Below are positions 1 to 8,968 of a stretch of DNA of 64,000 nucleotides, piece after piece; the stretch's first letter is position 1, and every line of letters begins with the position of its first letter. A model generated the notes under the pieces. It saw only the letters and a list, made by a program, of their open reading frames with translations. It made no database searches and was not told the DNA's origin. This DNA is from Flavobacteriaceae bacterium MAR_2009_75 (GTDB lineage Bacteria > Bacteroidota > Bacteroidia > Flavobacteriales > Flavobacteriaceae). Both the position numbers and the translations under genes were made by a program. The DNA lies in contig PHTZ01000001.1 in assembly GCA_002813285.1 (NCBI GenBank), forward strand, positions 3,595,501 to 3,659,500, in the 5' to 3' direction.

Positions 1-1754
1 TCATCGATTTTCTTGGCAGTATCTTCGCTATATGGTTTTGAAAAGCCATAAGAGTCTTGACCTGATGAATCGTAATAGGTTAAGTTTCCTATTTCGTCAT
101 TGAGTCCGTAAATGGTGACCATGGCCCTCGCTTGTTTAGTTACTTTTTCCAGATCGCTTAGAGCTCCTGTAGATATTTTGTCGAAAATAACTCTTTCAGC
201 TGCACGGCCTCCCATGGTGGCGCACATCTCATCAAGCATTTGCTCAGGTCTCACAATCAAACGCTCTTCCGGTAGATACCATGCGGCACCTAAAGATTGA
301 CCTCTAGGAACGATAGTTACCTTTACCAAAGGCGCAGCGTGTTCCAACATCCAACTCACGGTTGCATGACCAGCTTCATGAAAAGCAATGGTCTTTTTTT
401 CGCCTGGAGTGATAATTTTATTTTTCTTTTCGAGTCCGCCCACAATTCTATCTACGGCATCCAAGAAATCTTGTTTTGTCACCGCCTTACGTTCTTTTCG
501 TGCGGCTATCAAGGCAGCTTCATTACATACATTGGCAATATCGGCACCTGAGAACCCGGGCGTCTGTCTGGCCAAGAACTCCATATCTAAAGCCTCAGCA
601 GTTTTTATTGGTCTTAAATGAACTTCGAAGATTTCTCTTCGTTCCCTAATGTCGGGAAGATCAACATAAATCTGTCTATCAAATCTACCCGCACGCATAA
701 GGGCTTTATCCAATACATCGGCCCGGTTGGTAGCCGCTAGTACTATCACATTGGTATTAGTGCCGAAACCATCCATTTCGGTTAATAGCTGGTTCAAAGT
801 ATTCTCTCGTTCGTCATTACTGCCAGTGAAGTTGTTTTTTCCGCGAGCACGTCCGATAGCATCAATCTCATCAATAAAGATGATTGCTGGTGATTTATCT
901 TTCGCTTGCTTGAAAAGGTCACGTACCCTAGAGGCACCTACACCCACGAACATTTCAACAAAGTCAGAACCTGATAGTGAAAAGAAAGGTACTTTGGCTT
1001 CGCCTGCAACGGCTTTCGCCAAGAGGGTCTTACCCGTACCAGGAGGGCCTACCAATAAGGCACCTTTAGGGATTTTACCTCCTAAAGAGGTATACTTATC
1101 TGGATTTTTAAGAAATTCTACAATTTCTTCTACTTCTTCTTTGGCGCCTTCAAGGCCTGCAACATCTTTGAACGATGTACGGGTATCGGTCTTTTCGTCG
1201 AAAAGTTTCGCTTTCGATTTACCAATATTAAAAATTTGGCCTCCAGCGCCACCACCACCACCGCCTGACATTCTGCGCATAAGGTAGATCCATATACCAA
1301 TAATCAATACAAAAGGTAGAATACCTAACAATAAATCCATGAGGTAATTATTGTCGGTATCATAATCTACAATAGTATCGAGATTATTTTCCTTTTTTAT
1401 GTTCTTGATTTCATTCTCGAAATTCTGAAGGTCACCATAATCAAGTACATACTGTGGCGTAACGCCCGTTGAAGGCAAAAAAGGCTTGTCATTCACATCG
1501 TTATGCACATCTTTGGCAAGCGCTTCGTCAGTTAGAAATACCTTGGCCTGTCTTGTATTGGTGATTATCATTATTTCCTTGACATCACCATTTCTTAAGT
1601 ACTCTTGTAATTCTGAAGTGGTTGTTTTCTTGGTGCTGGCGAAATTGCCGCTACCTAAAAATTGAAAACCTATTAAAAGTACCGCAATCAATCCATAAAT
1701 CCACCATGAGCTGAACTTAGGTTTCTTCGGGTTCACATTATTATCTTTAGCCAT
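1..1754 (-). CDS. ftsH: ATP-dependent zinc metalloprotease FtsH (3' end cut by window edge)
   Basis: Membrane-anchored AAA+ protease that extracts and degrades misfolded membrane proteins and selected soluble regulators. About 584 residues are visible; the C-terminus lies beyond the left edge. The N-terminus is MAKDNNVNPKKPKF, followed by a first membrane segment (about residues 17-35), a periplasmic domain, a second membrane segment (about 127-150, LLLGILPFVLIIGIWIYL) and a glycine-rich linker. The AAA module carries Walker A GPPGTGKT, Walker B FIDEIDAIG and the second region of homology NRADVLDKALMRAGRFDR. The protease zinc site is AFHEAGHA. The ATG at 1752-1754 lies 9 bp after rsfS, so the two are probably co-transcribed. 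Identity is certain; only the end is missing. Confidence 0.97.
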   Translation of the reverse strand, partial: MAKDNNVNPKKPKFSSWWIYGLIAVLLIGFQFLGSGNFASTKKTTTSELQEYLRNGDVKEIMIITNTRQAKVFLTDEALAKDVHNDVNDKPFLPSTGVTPQYVLDYGDLQNFENEIKNIKKENNLDTIVDYDTDNNYLMDLLLGILPFVLIIGIWIYLMRRMSGGGGGGAGGQIFNIGKSKAKLFDEKTDTRTSFKDVAGLEGAKEEVEEIVEFLKNPDKYTSLGGKIPKGALLVGPPGTGKTLLAKAVAGEAKVPFFSLSGSDFVEMFVGVGASRVRDLFKQAKDKSPAIIFIDEIDAIGRARGKNNFTGSNDERENTLNQLLTEMDGFGTNTNVIVLAATNRADVLDKALMRAGRFDRQIYVDLPDIRERREIFEVHLRPIKTAEALDMEFLARQTPGFSGADIANVCNEAALIAARKERKAVTKQDFLDAVDRIVGGLEKKNKIITPGEKKTIAFHEAGHATVSWMLEHAAPLVKVTIVPRGQSLGAAWYLPEERLIVRPEQMLDEMCATMGGRAAERVIFDKISTGALSDLEKVTKQARAMVTIYGLNDEIGNLTYYDSSGQDSYGFSKPYSEDTAKKID

Positions 1755-1763
1755 TCTTTTTTT

Positions 1764-2141
1764 TTACTGGTTTAAACTACTTTCCACTGAAGTTACTTTG
1801 GCATCTCCCCACAGACCCTCAATGTCATAAAATTCTCGAATCTGTTTTTGGAAAACATGTACGACCACATTAACATAATCCATCAAAATCCACTCGGCAT
1901 TGTCTTCACCTTCTACATGCCAAGGTTTATCTTTGATAGCTTTGCTAACTGTTTTTCGAATCGAGCCTACTATTGCATTTACATGCGTATTAGAAGTACC
2001 ATTACATATTATAAAGTAGTCACAAACGGTATTTTCAATATCTCTAAGATCGAGTAAATTAATATCCTGTCCTTTAACTTCTTCAATCCCTTGTAAGATC
2101 AATGCAATTAATTCATCTGCACTGGCTTTGCTTTCTTGCAT
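1764..2141 (-). CDS. rsfS: ribosome silencing factor RsfS
   Basis: A 125-residue protein of the RsfS/Iojap (DUF143) family, which binds ribosomal protein uL14 and blocks 30S-50S joining when nutrients are short. The typical core is visible: an INLLDLRDI-type strand, the NGTSNTHVNAIVGSIRKTV helix, a WHVEGEDNAEWILMDYVNVVVHVF stretch split by a turn, and REFYDIEGLWGDA near the C-terminus. Length matches the family (about 105-125). It is the first gene of a two-gene unit with ftsH. A TAACTTTG -7 box on the minus strand (2161-2168) sits 19 bp upstream of the ATG. Confidence 0.95.
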   Translation of the reverse strand: MQESKASADELIALILQGIEEVKGQDINLLDLRDIENTVCDYFIICNGTSNTHVNAIVGSIRKTVSKAIKDKPWHVEGEDNAEWILMDYVNVVVHVFQKQIREFYDIEGLWGDAKVTSVESSLNQ

Positions 2142-2160
2142 TCAAATATTTTAGTTTGTA

Positions 2161-2168
2161 CAAAGTTA
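2161..2168 (-). promoter_or_regulatory. -7 element for rsfS-ftsH
   Basis: On the minus strand the sequence reads TAACTTTG, a perfect match to the Bacteroidota TAnnTTTG -7 consensus, 19 bp before the rsfS ATG. I see no good TTG at the expected -33 spacing. Confidence 0.45.
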
Positions 2169-2235
2169 TTATTTTTTTGTTCTTTTAGCCCCAGTTTTTT
2201 TACAATAGACGTAAACATTACCGAAACCTTATCTT

Positions 2236-2967
2236 ATGCATTTAATCAAACTTGATGCCACGCCCTCTACAAATGACTATTTAAAGGCCCTATCTGCATC
2301 AAGTAGTCTAGCTGATTTTACAACTGTGTGGGCGATACAACAGTCGAAAGGTAAAGGTCAAATGGGATCCGTTTGGCTGTCAGATATTGGTAAGAATCTG
2401 ACTTTTAGTGTTTTAAAAAATAATTTAAATTTATTGGTCAGTGAGAGTTATATTTTAAATGTTTGCGTTAGCCTTGTGCTCTATGATTTTCTAAACGACC
2501 TGAATGTACCTCAGTTAAGTATAAAATGGCCGAACGACATTCTGTCAGGCACTTCTAAACTCTGCGGTGTTTTAATAGAGAACCAGTTAAAAGGTAATCA
2601 AGTAAGCTCTGCAATCATTGGTATTGGACTAAATGTAAATCAAACTGATTTCCGCTCTTTGAAAAACGTAACGTCGTTAAAATTGTTGTTCGGTCGTGAT
2701 TTTAATTTAGACAATCTACTGTCTAAAATAATGGTAAAGTTACAAAGCATTTTCATAGCGTTGAAAGAAAATGGCAGAGAAGCATTTTGGAAAGCGTATG
2801 AAAATGTGCTTTTTAGAAAAGATAAGCCATCAACCTTTGAAGATACCCACGGCCAAAAGTTTATGGGCTTTATACGTGAAGTTTCAATTGACGGTCAATT
2901 GGTAGTAGAGTTGGAAGACCAAATATTTAAAAAGTTTAACCTGAAAGAATTAAAGTTGCTTTATTGA
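2236..2967 (+). CDS. birA: biotin--[acetyl-CoA-carboxylase] ligase (monofunctional BirA)
   Basis: Activates biotin with ATP and transfers it to a lysine on biotin carboxyl carrier protein, feeding fatty-acid synthesis. The 243-residue protein starts directly at the catalytic domain and lacks the N-terminal helix-turn-helix of E. coli BirA, so it should not be a repressor. Visible motifs are the biotinyl-AMP loop SKGKGQMGSVW (family GRGRxGRxW), SIKWPNDI (KWPND), the CGVLIENQ strand and a small C-terminal beta domain ending near residue 243. It is divergent from rsfS with 94 bp between starts, so the spacer must hold both promoters. It converges on the SRPBCC gene. Confidence 0.93.
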   Translation: MHLIKLDATPSTNDYLKALSASSSLADFTTVWAIQQSKGKGQMGSVWLSDIGKNLTFSVLKNNLNLLVSESYILNVCVSLVLYDFLNDLNVPQLSIKWPNDILSGTSKLCGVLIENQLKGNQVSSAIIGIGLNVNQTDFRSLKNVTSLKLLFGRDFNLDNLLSKIMVKLQSIFIALKENGREAFWKAYENVLFRKDKPSTFEDTHGQKFMGFIREVSIDGQLVVELEDQIFKKFNLKELKLLY

Positions 2968-2973
2968 TGTGTT

Positions 2974-2990
2974 AAGCTCAATCCGAGCTT
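2974..2990. terminator. small hairpin between convergent birA and SRPBCC gene
   Basis: AAGCTC-AATCC-GAGCTT forms a 6-bp stem just after the birA stop, flanked by A/T-rich sequence. The stem is short and the T tract interrupted, so termination is only plausible. Confidence 0.35.
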
Positions 2991-3082
2991 TAATTACTTA
3001 AAAAGAGGACCCAAGCAACCAGTTGCCGCCGAAAGTTAATTATCTTGTTGCTGGCTCTTAATGCCCAAACGCCAAGAGTGAT

Positions 3083-3475
3083 TTAAATTTTTAATAAATT
3101 ATCGGAGAGCGTACCCATAAAATTGGTAATTGGCTTTTTAATCATCATCGCCATCATGGCATTGAATTCGCCCTCAAAGCTAAGAGTTACCTCGCTAGAG
3201 TTTTCAGAAACTGAATTGATGTTCGCAGTCAATGTAAAAGGTAGTTTTTCACTTGCAGCACCGAGAACAATTTGATTGTAAGGCGTCTGATTTTTTCTTT
3301 GAAGTACGATTTCGGGCATACCCTTCAACGCAAAAAGAAATCGGTCTTCATTTATAATCTGAAACTTGTCAATATTATCAGGCATCAACTTTTCGAAATT
3401 TTTAAGATCGGTCAAAAATTCAAAAACTTCTTTGTCACCTTTAGGTAATAGGGTATTTGGTGTTTCTATATGCAT
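3083..3475 (-). CDS. SRPBCC (START/Bet v1-like fold) family protein
   Basis: A 130-residue protein that reads as a single helix-grip SRPBCC domain. It opens with a strand and the helix EVFEFLTDLKNFEKLMPDNIDKF, followed by alternating strands and a C-terminal helix near KPITNFMGTLSDNLL. The family forms a hydrophobic pocket and includes CoxG-like and polyketide cyclase-like members, but no ligand or catalytic residue is recognisable here. It lies 4 bp downstream of pyrE on the same strand and is almost certainly co-transcribed with it. The function is unknown and any link to pyrimidine metabolism is only positional. Confidence 0.8.
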   Translation of the reverse strand: MHIETPNTLLPKGDKEVFEFLTDLKNFEKLMPDNIDKFQIINEDRFLFALKGMPEIVLQRKNQTPYNQIVLGAASEKLPFTLTANINSVSENSSEVTLSFEGEFNAMMAMMIKKPITNFMGTLSDNLLKI

Positions 3476-3479
3476 ATTG

Positions 3480-4121
3480 CTATTGTTGCCACTGAGAAGG
3501 CTCTTCGCGCCATGCTCTGAGTGCGTTTAATTGATTGTCTTTAACAAAATGGGTTTCTGAAGCTTGTTCTATTAAGTGGTCATAATCGCTTAAAGTATGA
3601 AGTTCTATGCCTCTATTTTCAAAATTTTCACTTGCGACTTCAAATCCGTAGGTGAAAATAGCTAGCATTCCTTTGACATTGGCACCTGCTTCAATAAGAG
3701 CAGTTACGGCATTCAAACTGCTGTTTCCGGTGCTGATTAAGTCTTCGATAACCACTACCGTCTGATTGGCTTCAAGCTGCCCTTCAATTTGATTTTTTCT
3801 GCCATGTTTTTTGGGTTCAGGCCTCACATAAATAAAAGGAAGCCCTAAAACATCGGCAATCAAAGCTCCGATACCTATAGCCCCGGTCGCCACCCCTGCA
3901 ATCACATCAGGCTTGCCGTACAACTCTTCGACTTGCTTGGCCATTTCTTCGCGAACGTAGTTACGTATTGAAGGGTAGGAAAGCAAAATTCGGTTGTCAC
4001 AATAAATAGGGGATTTCCATCCGGAAGCCCATGTAAATGGATTTTCGGGTTTCAACTTTATTGCATTAATTTGCAGTAGAAGCTCGGCTGTTTTTTTGGC
4101 AGTGTTTTTGTCTAAAACCAT
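3480..4121 (-). CDS. pyrE: orotate phosphoribosyltransferase
   Basis: Converts orotate and PRPP to orotidine 5'-monophosphate in de novo pyrimidine synthesis. The 213-residue form begins MVLDKNTAKKTAELLLQI. A longer open frame exists upstream (to 4226), but its extra 35 residues run antisense to the divergent NUDIX gene and are not family-like, so I start at 4121. Family signatures are FTWASGWKSPIYCDNR near the N-terminus and the PRPP loop VVVIEDLISTGNSSL. The start codon overlaps or abuts the divergent gene start, and a TACATTTG -7 box lies 4 bp upstream of the ATG, which implies an almost leaderless mRNA. Confidence 0.95.
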   Translation of the reverse strand: MVLDKNTAKKTAELLLQINAIKLKPENPFTWASGWKSPIYCDNRILLSYPSIRNYVREEMAKQVEELYGKPDVIAGVATGAIGIGALIADVLGLPFIYVRPEPKKHGRKNQIEGQLEANQTVVVIEDLISTGNSSLNAVTALIEAGANVKGMLAIFTYGFEVASENFENRGIELHTLSDYDHLIEQASETHFVKDNQLNALRAWREEPSQWQQ

Positions 4122-4125
4122 GACG

Positions 4126-4133
4126 CAAATGTA
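4126..4133 (-). promoter_or_regulatory. -7 element for pyrE, inside the start of the NUDIX gene
   Basis: The minus strand reads TACATTTG, a perfect TAnnTTTG match, ending 4 bp before the pyrE ATG at 4121. It lies within the first codons of the divergent NUDIX gene. No matching -33 TTG is obvious, so the call is moderate. Confidence 0.4.
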
Positions 4134-4716
4134 TAAAGTTTTTGTGAACGAATTACCGTTGATCTTAACAAATAAGCTCTCGGAAACCGCCAATGGTGAA
4201 TATTTTTTGTTGAATGAAAATTCCATTCAAGATGCTATCAAATTACTGAGAAAGAAAAAACTCTCTACAGCCTATGTTTACCACCCCAATCACGAAGAAA
4301 TTTTAAAAAAGTTTACGAAGGAAATTCCTCTTGTTGTCGCTGCGGGTGGTGTAGTAACGAATGAAATCGGTGAGGTGCTTTTTATCTATAGAAATGATAA
4401 ATGGGATCTGCCGAAAGGTAAACTTGATAAAGGTGAGTCAATTGAAGATTGTGCCATACGTGAAGTCATGGAAGAGACAGGAGTAAAAAACCTACGAATA
4501 GAAAATTTCTTAAAAACTACCTATCATGTTTTCAGTAACAACGGAAAGTACACATTAAAGGAGGTGCATTGGTACGCCATGAAGACTGATTATACGGGCA
4601 AACTTCGGCCTGAGAAAAAAGAAGGTATAGTAAAAGTCAAATGGAAAGGGCCTCAAAAAATACAAAAAGCACTTCAAAATTCTTACCCCAATATTAAACT
4701 TTTGTTCGGTGATTGA
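4129..4716 (+). CDS. NUDIX hydrolase
   Basis: A 195-residue NUDIX-fold pyrophosphohydrolase of unknown substrate. The NUDIX box is complete, running from GKLDKGES to REVMEETGV (G-x5-E-x7-REUxEExGU), at about residues 97-119. It is preceded by an approximately 60-residue N-terminal segment and a VVAAGGVVTNEIGEVLFIYR strand pair typical of the fold. I chose ATG 4129 (MYKVFVNELPL); an in-frame ATG at 4120 would make its start codon overlap that of divergent pyrE on the palindrome CATG. Its promoter must lie within pyrE codons. Housecleaning of nucleotides or dinucleoside polyphosphates is possible but not shown. Confidence 0.9.
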   Translation: MYKVFVNELPLILTNKLSETANGEYFLLNENSIQDAIKLLRKKKLSTAYVYHPNHEEILKKFTKEIPLVVAAGGVVTNEIGEVLFIYRNDKWDLPKGKLDKGESIEDCAIREVMEETGVKNLRIENFLKTTYHVFSNNGKYTLKEVHWYAMKTDYTGKLRPEKKEGIVKVKWKGPQKIQKALQNSYPNIKLLFGD

Positions 4717-4723
4717 ATTAAAC

Positions 4724-6508
4724 CTATTCTAGGTTATTTTTCATTACGCGATAAGCGGGGTATTGCAAGTGGGCGCTTTCATAGTGTTCCGAGTTTTTAT
4801 ATATCCAGTCAAGCTGGGCATACCAGTTCGAAGCAAATTCAGCTTCTTTTTCCTTTTTTTGTTTAAAACTGTCTCTTAGGGTTTTGTTCTCTTGTAAAAT
4901 TTCTAAAGCTTTATCTTCAAAAACGTAGGGAGAAAAACCTTCTTTTTGCTGCAATATAGCATCGAAAAAATTCCAATTGAAGAATGAGTCATGTGCTTCA
5001 GGCTCTAAAGTTTCCATAATATACCTAATACCAGTTTGGTCTGTTGGTATATAGATATCGCCTTGATGAAACATCACCTCTTTTAATCGCCCTTCAACCT
5101 CTGTGCCATTATGGGGGTAATGCCCTTCATAAGCTTGACCTGACGTTTTGAATTCTTTGATTTTGTATGATTCAACAACGACTGTGGTATCTTTTTGTAA
5201 AGTTCTATAATTGATTTGGTTTAGATTTAGAAGGTCTTGAACTTTTGACCAGCCTTTTTTTAGCAGATACCCTTGCGGAATTTCCACTGAGTCTGTGGCT
5301 ATGTAGTAATTACGATAAGCGACAGGTTTGGTGAAAGGTCGATTTCTGTCATATTTCAGTCTATCGAAACCTGTTATTTTACTTTTGATCGTGTCTGCCT
5401 CAAAACCCTTAAAGTCAATTGTACTAACACGTGTAGTATCTATAGTCCACCGAGTAGGGTAGTACTTCCATTCTCTATGTCTAAAATTGGCTTCGGTTCG
5501 CAAGCGCTTTATTTCATCCTTATCTTGCTCGGCAATAGTGATCATTTTGTTCATTAACTCATAGGTGCCTTCAACTCTTTGTTTGTAAGGTTTTAACATA
5601 TGGGTTTCTACCATCATTCCGAAAGTATTCCAGAGTGTGGTATAGCCTGAAGAATACCTGGGGTGGTCTATGAACTGTGAAAAACCGTCTTCGGGTACTT
5701 TGTTGAATACATTCACATATGGGGTGATTTCCCAATTAGACTTTTGCAACTCTTGTTCTAAAGAGGGCATTAATTTGTTATGAAGGTAGTGGCCTAAATC
5801 ACCTCCTAATTTATTATGTTGGGTGAAAAGATGGGTCAAAGTGTACTGGTAGTCAGCCCCATTACTAACATGGTTATCTATGAATATATCGGGCTTGACC
5901 AAATGAAAAATATCATAGAATGTTCTAGCATTCTTGGTATCAGCTTTAATAAAATCACGGTTAAGATCGTAATTAAGGGCATTACCTCGAAAGCCGTATG
6001 ATTTGGGGCCGTTTTGGTTGATTCTAGTAGTACTGTTTCTGTTGAGTGCCCCACCTATATTGTATATGGGAATGGTGACCAATACGGTATTTTTCGGAGT
6101 TTTCAGTTTGCCCTTTACCAAATCACGATACAAGAGCATGGTAGCATCAATTCCGTCGCTTTCTCCTGGGTGAATACCGTTATTGATAAGTATGATTGTC
6201 TTATCATTACCAATTTTCTGAAAATTGAAGTCACCGTCTGGGTTGTATGTGATAATGTGTAGTGGGTAACCACTATCTGTAGGCCCAACCGTCTGCATAT
6301 TAATTTCAGGAAATTCTTTGGCCAGTTGAATATAAAAGTCAATGGTCTGAAGGTAGGTTGCCGTTTCTTTACCTTCAGTAGCTTCAAAATGGGTTTGGTA
6401 AGTTTTTCTATCGTCCTTTTCTTTTGTTTCACAAGAAAGAAGAATGAAAACAGCTGATAGGGCAATGATAGCCTTTAAGGTAATATTTCTCAAATAAAAT
6501 GTTTCCAT
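4724..6508 (-). CDS. M14-family zinc carboxypeptidase-like lipoprotein
   Basis: A 594-residue protein with a lipoprotein signal: a hydrophobic stretch ending FILLSC, with Cys26 the likely lipidated residue, so it should be anchored in the envelope. The peptidase domain shows the M14 zinc ligands H113 and E116 (GIHPGESDG) and H213 (DNHVSNGADY), the substrate-binding DLNRDF motif near 181, and a candidate catalytic glutamate E301 in MMVETHML. All key residues are present, so it should be active on peptides or peptidoglycan-derived substrates. The C-terminal half (about 350-594) resembles other large Bacteroidota M14 proteins and has no assigned function. It converges on the NUDIX gene, with 7 bp between stops. 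Confidence 0.9.
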   Translation of the reverse strand: METFYLRNITLKAIIALSAVFILLSCETKEKDDRKTYQTHFEATEGKETATYLQTIDFYIQLAKEFPEINMQTVGPTDSGYPLHIITYNPDGDFNFQKIGNDKTIILINNGIHPGESDGIDATMLLYRDLVKGKLKTPKNTVLVTIPIYNIGGALNRNSTTRINQNGPKSYGFRGNALNYDLNRDFIKADTKNARTFYDIFHLVKPDIFIDNHVSNGADYQYTLTHLFTQHNKLGGDLGHYLHNKLMPSLEQELQKSNWEITPYVNVFNKVPEDGFSQFIDHPRYSSGYTTLWNTFGMMVETHMLKPYKQRVEGTYELMNKMITIAEQDKDEIKRLRTEANFRHREWKYYPTRWTIDTTRVSTIDFKGFEADTIKSKITGFDRLKYDRNRPFTKPVAYRNYYIATDSVEIPQGYLLKKGWSKVQDLLNLNQINYRTLQKDTTVVVESYKIKEFKTSGQAYEGHYPHNGTEVEGRLKEVMFHQGDIYIPTDQTGIRYIMETLEPEAHDSFFNWNFFDAILQQKEGFSPYVFEDKALEILQENKTLRDSFKQKKEKEAEFASNWYAQLDWIYKNSEHYESAHLQYPAYRVMKNNLE

Positions 6509-6597
6509 TTAGCGAAATTACGCAAAATGCTATTTGAGTATAAATGAAAATAAATTTTCTTTAAATTAAGTGAAAGCAATTCTAGATTAGTTATGGC

Positions 6598-7005
6598 CTA
6601 CAGGGTCTTTTTGGTAATCTCGGCAATCTGCTTTTTAAATAAAGGTTTATGGTTGTAGGTAATAAAATGGTCGGTCCTTTTTTGATAATATTCCCATTTA
6701 TCTTTATCGAAAGCATCAATAGAAGAGGTGATAATGTTTATACGGATGTTGTCTTTTACAGGAAGGGCAATGAATTCTTCTAAAAATTGCCACCCGTCCA
6801 TAATTGGCATATTAATATCCAGAAATATTATTTCTGGAATACAACCATGTTCATTGAGTTGTTCTTTAATTCCGTCAATGGCTTTTTTTCCATTTACAAA
6901 AGATGATATATTATCGCAGTCAACCACAAGGCTTAACATCTTACGCACCCCGAAAACAGTTATCGGATCATCATCAATTATACAAATACTATTAATCTTC
7001 GTCAT
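6598..7005 (-). CDS. single-domain response regulator
   Basis: A 135-residue stand-alone receiver (REC) domain starting MTKINSICIIDDDP. Acidic residues DDD at 11-13, the phospho-acceptor D63 in FLDINMPIMDG, Ser/Thr residues of IITSS (about 94-98) and the lysine in YNHKPL fit the family. There is no output domain, so it probably passes phosphate or acts by protein contact. The start at 7005 overlaps the end of the upstream histidine kinase gene by 14 bp, which argues for translational coupling and a cognate pair. A longer open frame to 7059 would only extend into kinase codons. Confidence 0.9.
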   Translation of the reverse strand: MTKINSICIIDDDPITVFGVRKMLSLVVDCDNISSFVNGKKAIDGIKEQLNEHGCIPEIIFLDINMPIMDGWQFLEEFIALPVKDNIRINIITSSIDAFDKDKWEYYQKRTDHFITYNHKPLFKKQIAEITKKTL

Positions 7006-8839
7006 TAAAATAAATCTTGAACGTGGTGCCTTTGCCCACTTCGCTATACACAACGACACGACCTTTCATGGCTTCTATTTGATTTTTAGTAATATAGAGA
7101 CCTATACCTCTAGAATCTTTATGTTGATGAAAAGTTTTATACATGCCGAAGAGTTTGTCTCCGTATTTTTTTAAGTCTATGCCCATACCGTTATCTTTAA
7201 TAGATAAGATGGTCATTCCGTTTTGGTATCCGCTACTTAATTCTACTGTTGGTTTTCGATTAGGGTCTTTGTATTTAACGGCATTCGTCATGAAATTCAT
7301 CAAAATACTTTCAATATATGCTGGTACGACCTTTACCATAACATTTTCTTCAACTTCATTTATTATGGTCGCGTTATGACTCTTCAAAAAAGCAGTCAGG
7401 TTCTGTTGAACGGTTTCAATTTTTTTGTTGAGATTGGTCGGTTTTTTCTCAAGGCCAGCATTGGTATTGATTGCCACTACCTCATTAAGGTTTTCTAATG
7501 TCTCCATTAAATTATTAGAGGCATTTGTCAACATTCTTATAATATTCTTTTTTTCATCTTCGCTCTTCTCGTCTATAAGAAACTCTAACAACATTGAGAA
7601 ATTGGCCGTGTGCGATCTTAAATTGTGAGAGACAATATGGGCGAAATTCACTAATTTTTTATTTTGTAATGATGCTACATCGACCAGATTGCGAAGCTTC
7701 TCTTCTTTTTGTTTCAACTCTGAAATATCATGGCTAATTCCGACAAGGCCATTGGCGCGACCATTCTCATCTAACAATGGAATTTTCGATACCAAAAAAG
7801 TTGTTGTCTTGCCATTTTTGTCTCTAATAGAACTCTCTTTATTAATAATGGGAACAAGAGTATCCATTATGGTTTGATCTTCCCTGTTTAGCTGCTCTGC
7901 AATATCTTGATCATAAAGATCGGAATTGCTTTTACCTAATAATTCACTAGGATCATTAAAACCTAAATAATCACTTTCGGCCTTGTTTACCAGTATTTTT
8001 CTAGACTCTGTATCTTTTATGTAGATGTTAAGGGGTAAATTATCGATTAAGGTATGTAAGAGCTTTTCGTTTGCTTTGGTTTTAGTTTCGGTAAGTACCT
8101 TATCATTTATATCTTGAAAGGTGCCCCTGATGGCTATTAATTTTCCATCGTCATAAACAGGGGTGCCATTCGACCTAACCCATATTTCATTGCCTTTAGC
8201 GGTTACTATCTGTAATTTTTCGCTCCAACCTGATCCACCATTAATGGTGTCGTGAACGGCCATTGAGATTATATTTTTACTGTACCCTTCTTTGTAAAAA
8301 CTTATACCATCTTCAATGTTTGGAACAAAGTTATCTGATGTCTCATGAATTTTTTTGGTTACACTGCACCAAATCAATTTGTCTTCAACAATGTCGTACT
8401 CCCAACTGCCGATTTTACCTATTTCTGATATTATATCTAACTTCGATCTTAAGCGACCTAAATTGGTTTCTGTAAGTTTTTGTTGGGTTACATCTTCAGT
8501 CGTTAAAATCAGACCGATAACATTTTCTTCTTCGTCTAACCAAGGGTTACATCTCCACTCGTACCATTTTTTGCCTGTTGGGTCGTAATTGAATTCTTCA
8601 AAGGTTTTGTCAACCTGTTTAGAAAGGCAATCGTTAAAAGTGTTTGCTAGACCGCTGTTCGAATCGGTGAACAAGTAATCAATTCTTTTACCTACAACCT
8701 CCTTACGTCTAAGCTTATAAAGCTCCATCCATTTATCAGATGCATATACCACCTCAAAATCGGTATTGACAAAGGCAGTCGCCGATGGCAATTGTTTTAT
8801 GAGGTGAATATTTGTATCTATATGGTCTCCTTTCGGCAT
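6992..8839 (-). CDS. multi-PAS soluble sensor histidine kinase
   Basis: A 615-residue kinase without any membrane segment or signal peptide, hence cytoplasmic sensing. Three PAS-like units are visible at about 10-120, 130-250 and 258-378; each ends in a PAC-like segment such as NVIGLILTTEDVTQQ, LIAIRGTFQDINDK and RANGLVGISHDISE. The dimerisation domain has H405 in HIVSHNLRSH, the H-box form common in Bacteroidota. The ATPase domain carries the N-box (NFMTNAVKYKD), DNGMGIDL and SRGIGLYITK. It forms an overlapping pair with the single-domain response regulator. The signal is unknown; PAS domains could bind flavin, heme or a metabolite. Confidence 0.93.
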   Translation of the reverse strand: MPKGDHIDTNIHLIKQLPSATAFVNTDFEVVYASDKWMELYKLRRKEVVGKRIDYLFTDSNSGLANTFNDCLSKQVDKTFEEFNYDPTGKKWYEWRCNPWLDEEENVIGLILTTEDVTQQKLTETNLGRLRSKLDIISEIGKIGSWEYDIVEDKLIWCSVTKKIHETSDNFVPNIEDGISFYKEGYSKNIISMAVHDTINGGSGWSEKLQIVTAKGNEIWVRSNGTPVYDDGKLIAIRGTFQDINDKVLTETKTKANEKLLHTLIDNLPLNIYIKDTESRKILVNKAESDYLGFNDPSELLGKSNSDLYDQDIAEQLNREDQTIMDTLVPIINKESSIRDKNGKTTTFLVSKIPLLDENGRANGLVGISHDISELKQKEEKLRNLVDVASLQNKKLVNFAHIVSHNLRSHTANFSMLLEFLIDEKSEDEKKNIIRMLTNASNNLMETLENLNEVVAINTNAGLEKKPTNLNKKIETVQQNLTAFLKSHNATIINEVEENVMVKVVPAYIESILMNFMTNAVKYKDPNRKPTVELSSGYQNGMTILSIKDNGMGIDLKKYGDKLFGMYKTFHQHKDSRGIGLYITKNQIEAMKGRVVVYSEVGKGTTFKIYFNDED

Positions 8840-8968
8840 GTTGCGAAATTTCGTACTAAAGTAGAGCGATTCATCGATCTATCTAAAGGTTTGTTGTGAA
8901 TACAAAGAAAGGTGTTGTTGGATTCTCAATTCAAGTGGTGAGTGTTCTTTTAATATAAGTTGAAAGTT

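Noticed and set aside
4122-4226. 35-codon N-terminal extension of pyrE
   Set aside because: Not family-like and antisense to the NUDIX coding sequence; ATG 4121 fits OPRTase length.
6115-6465. 116-codon frame within the M14 peptidase gene
   Set aside because: Frame-shifted shadow of peptidase codons.
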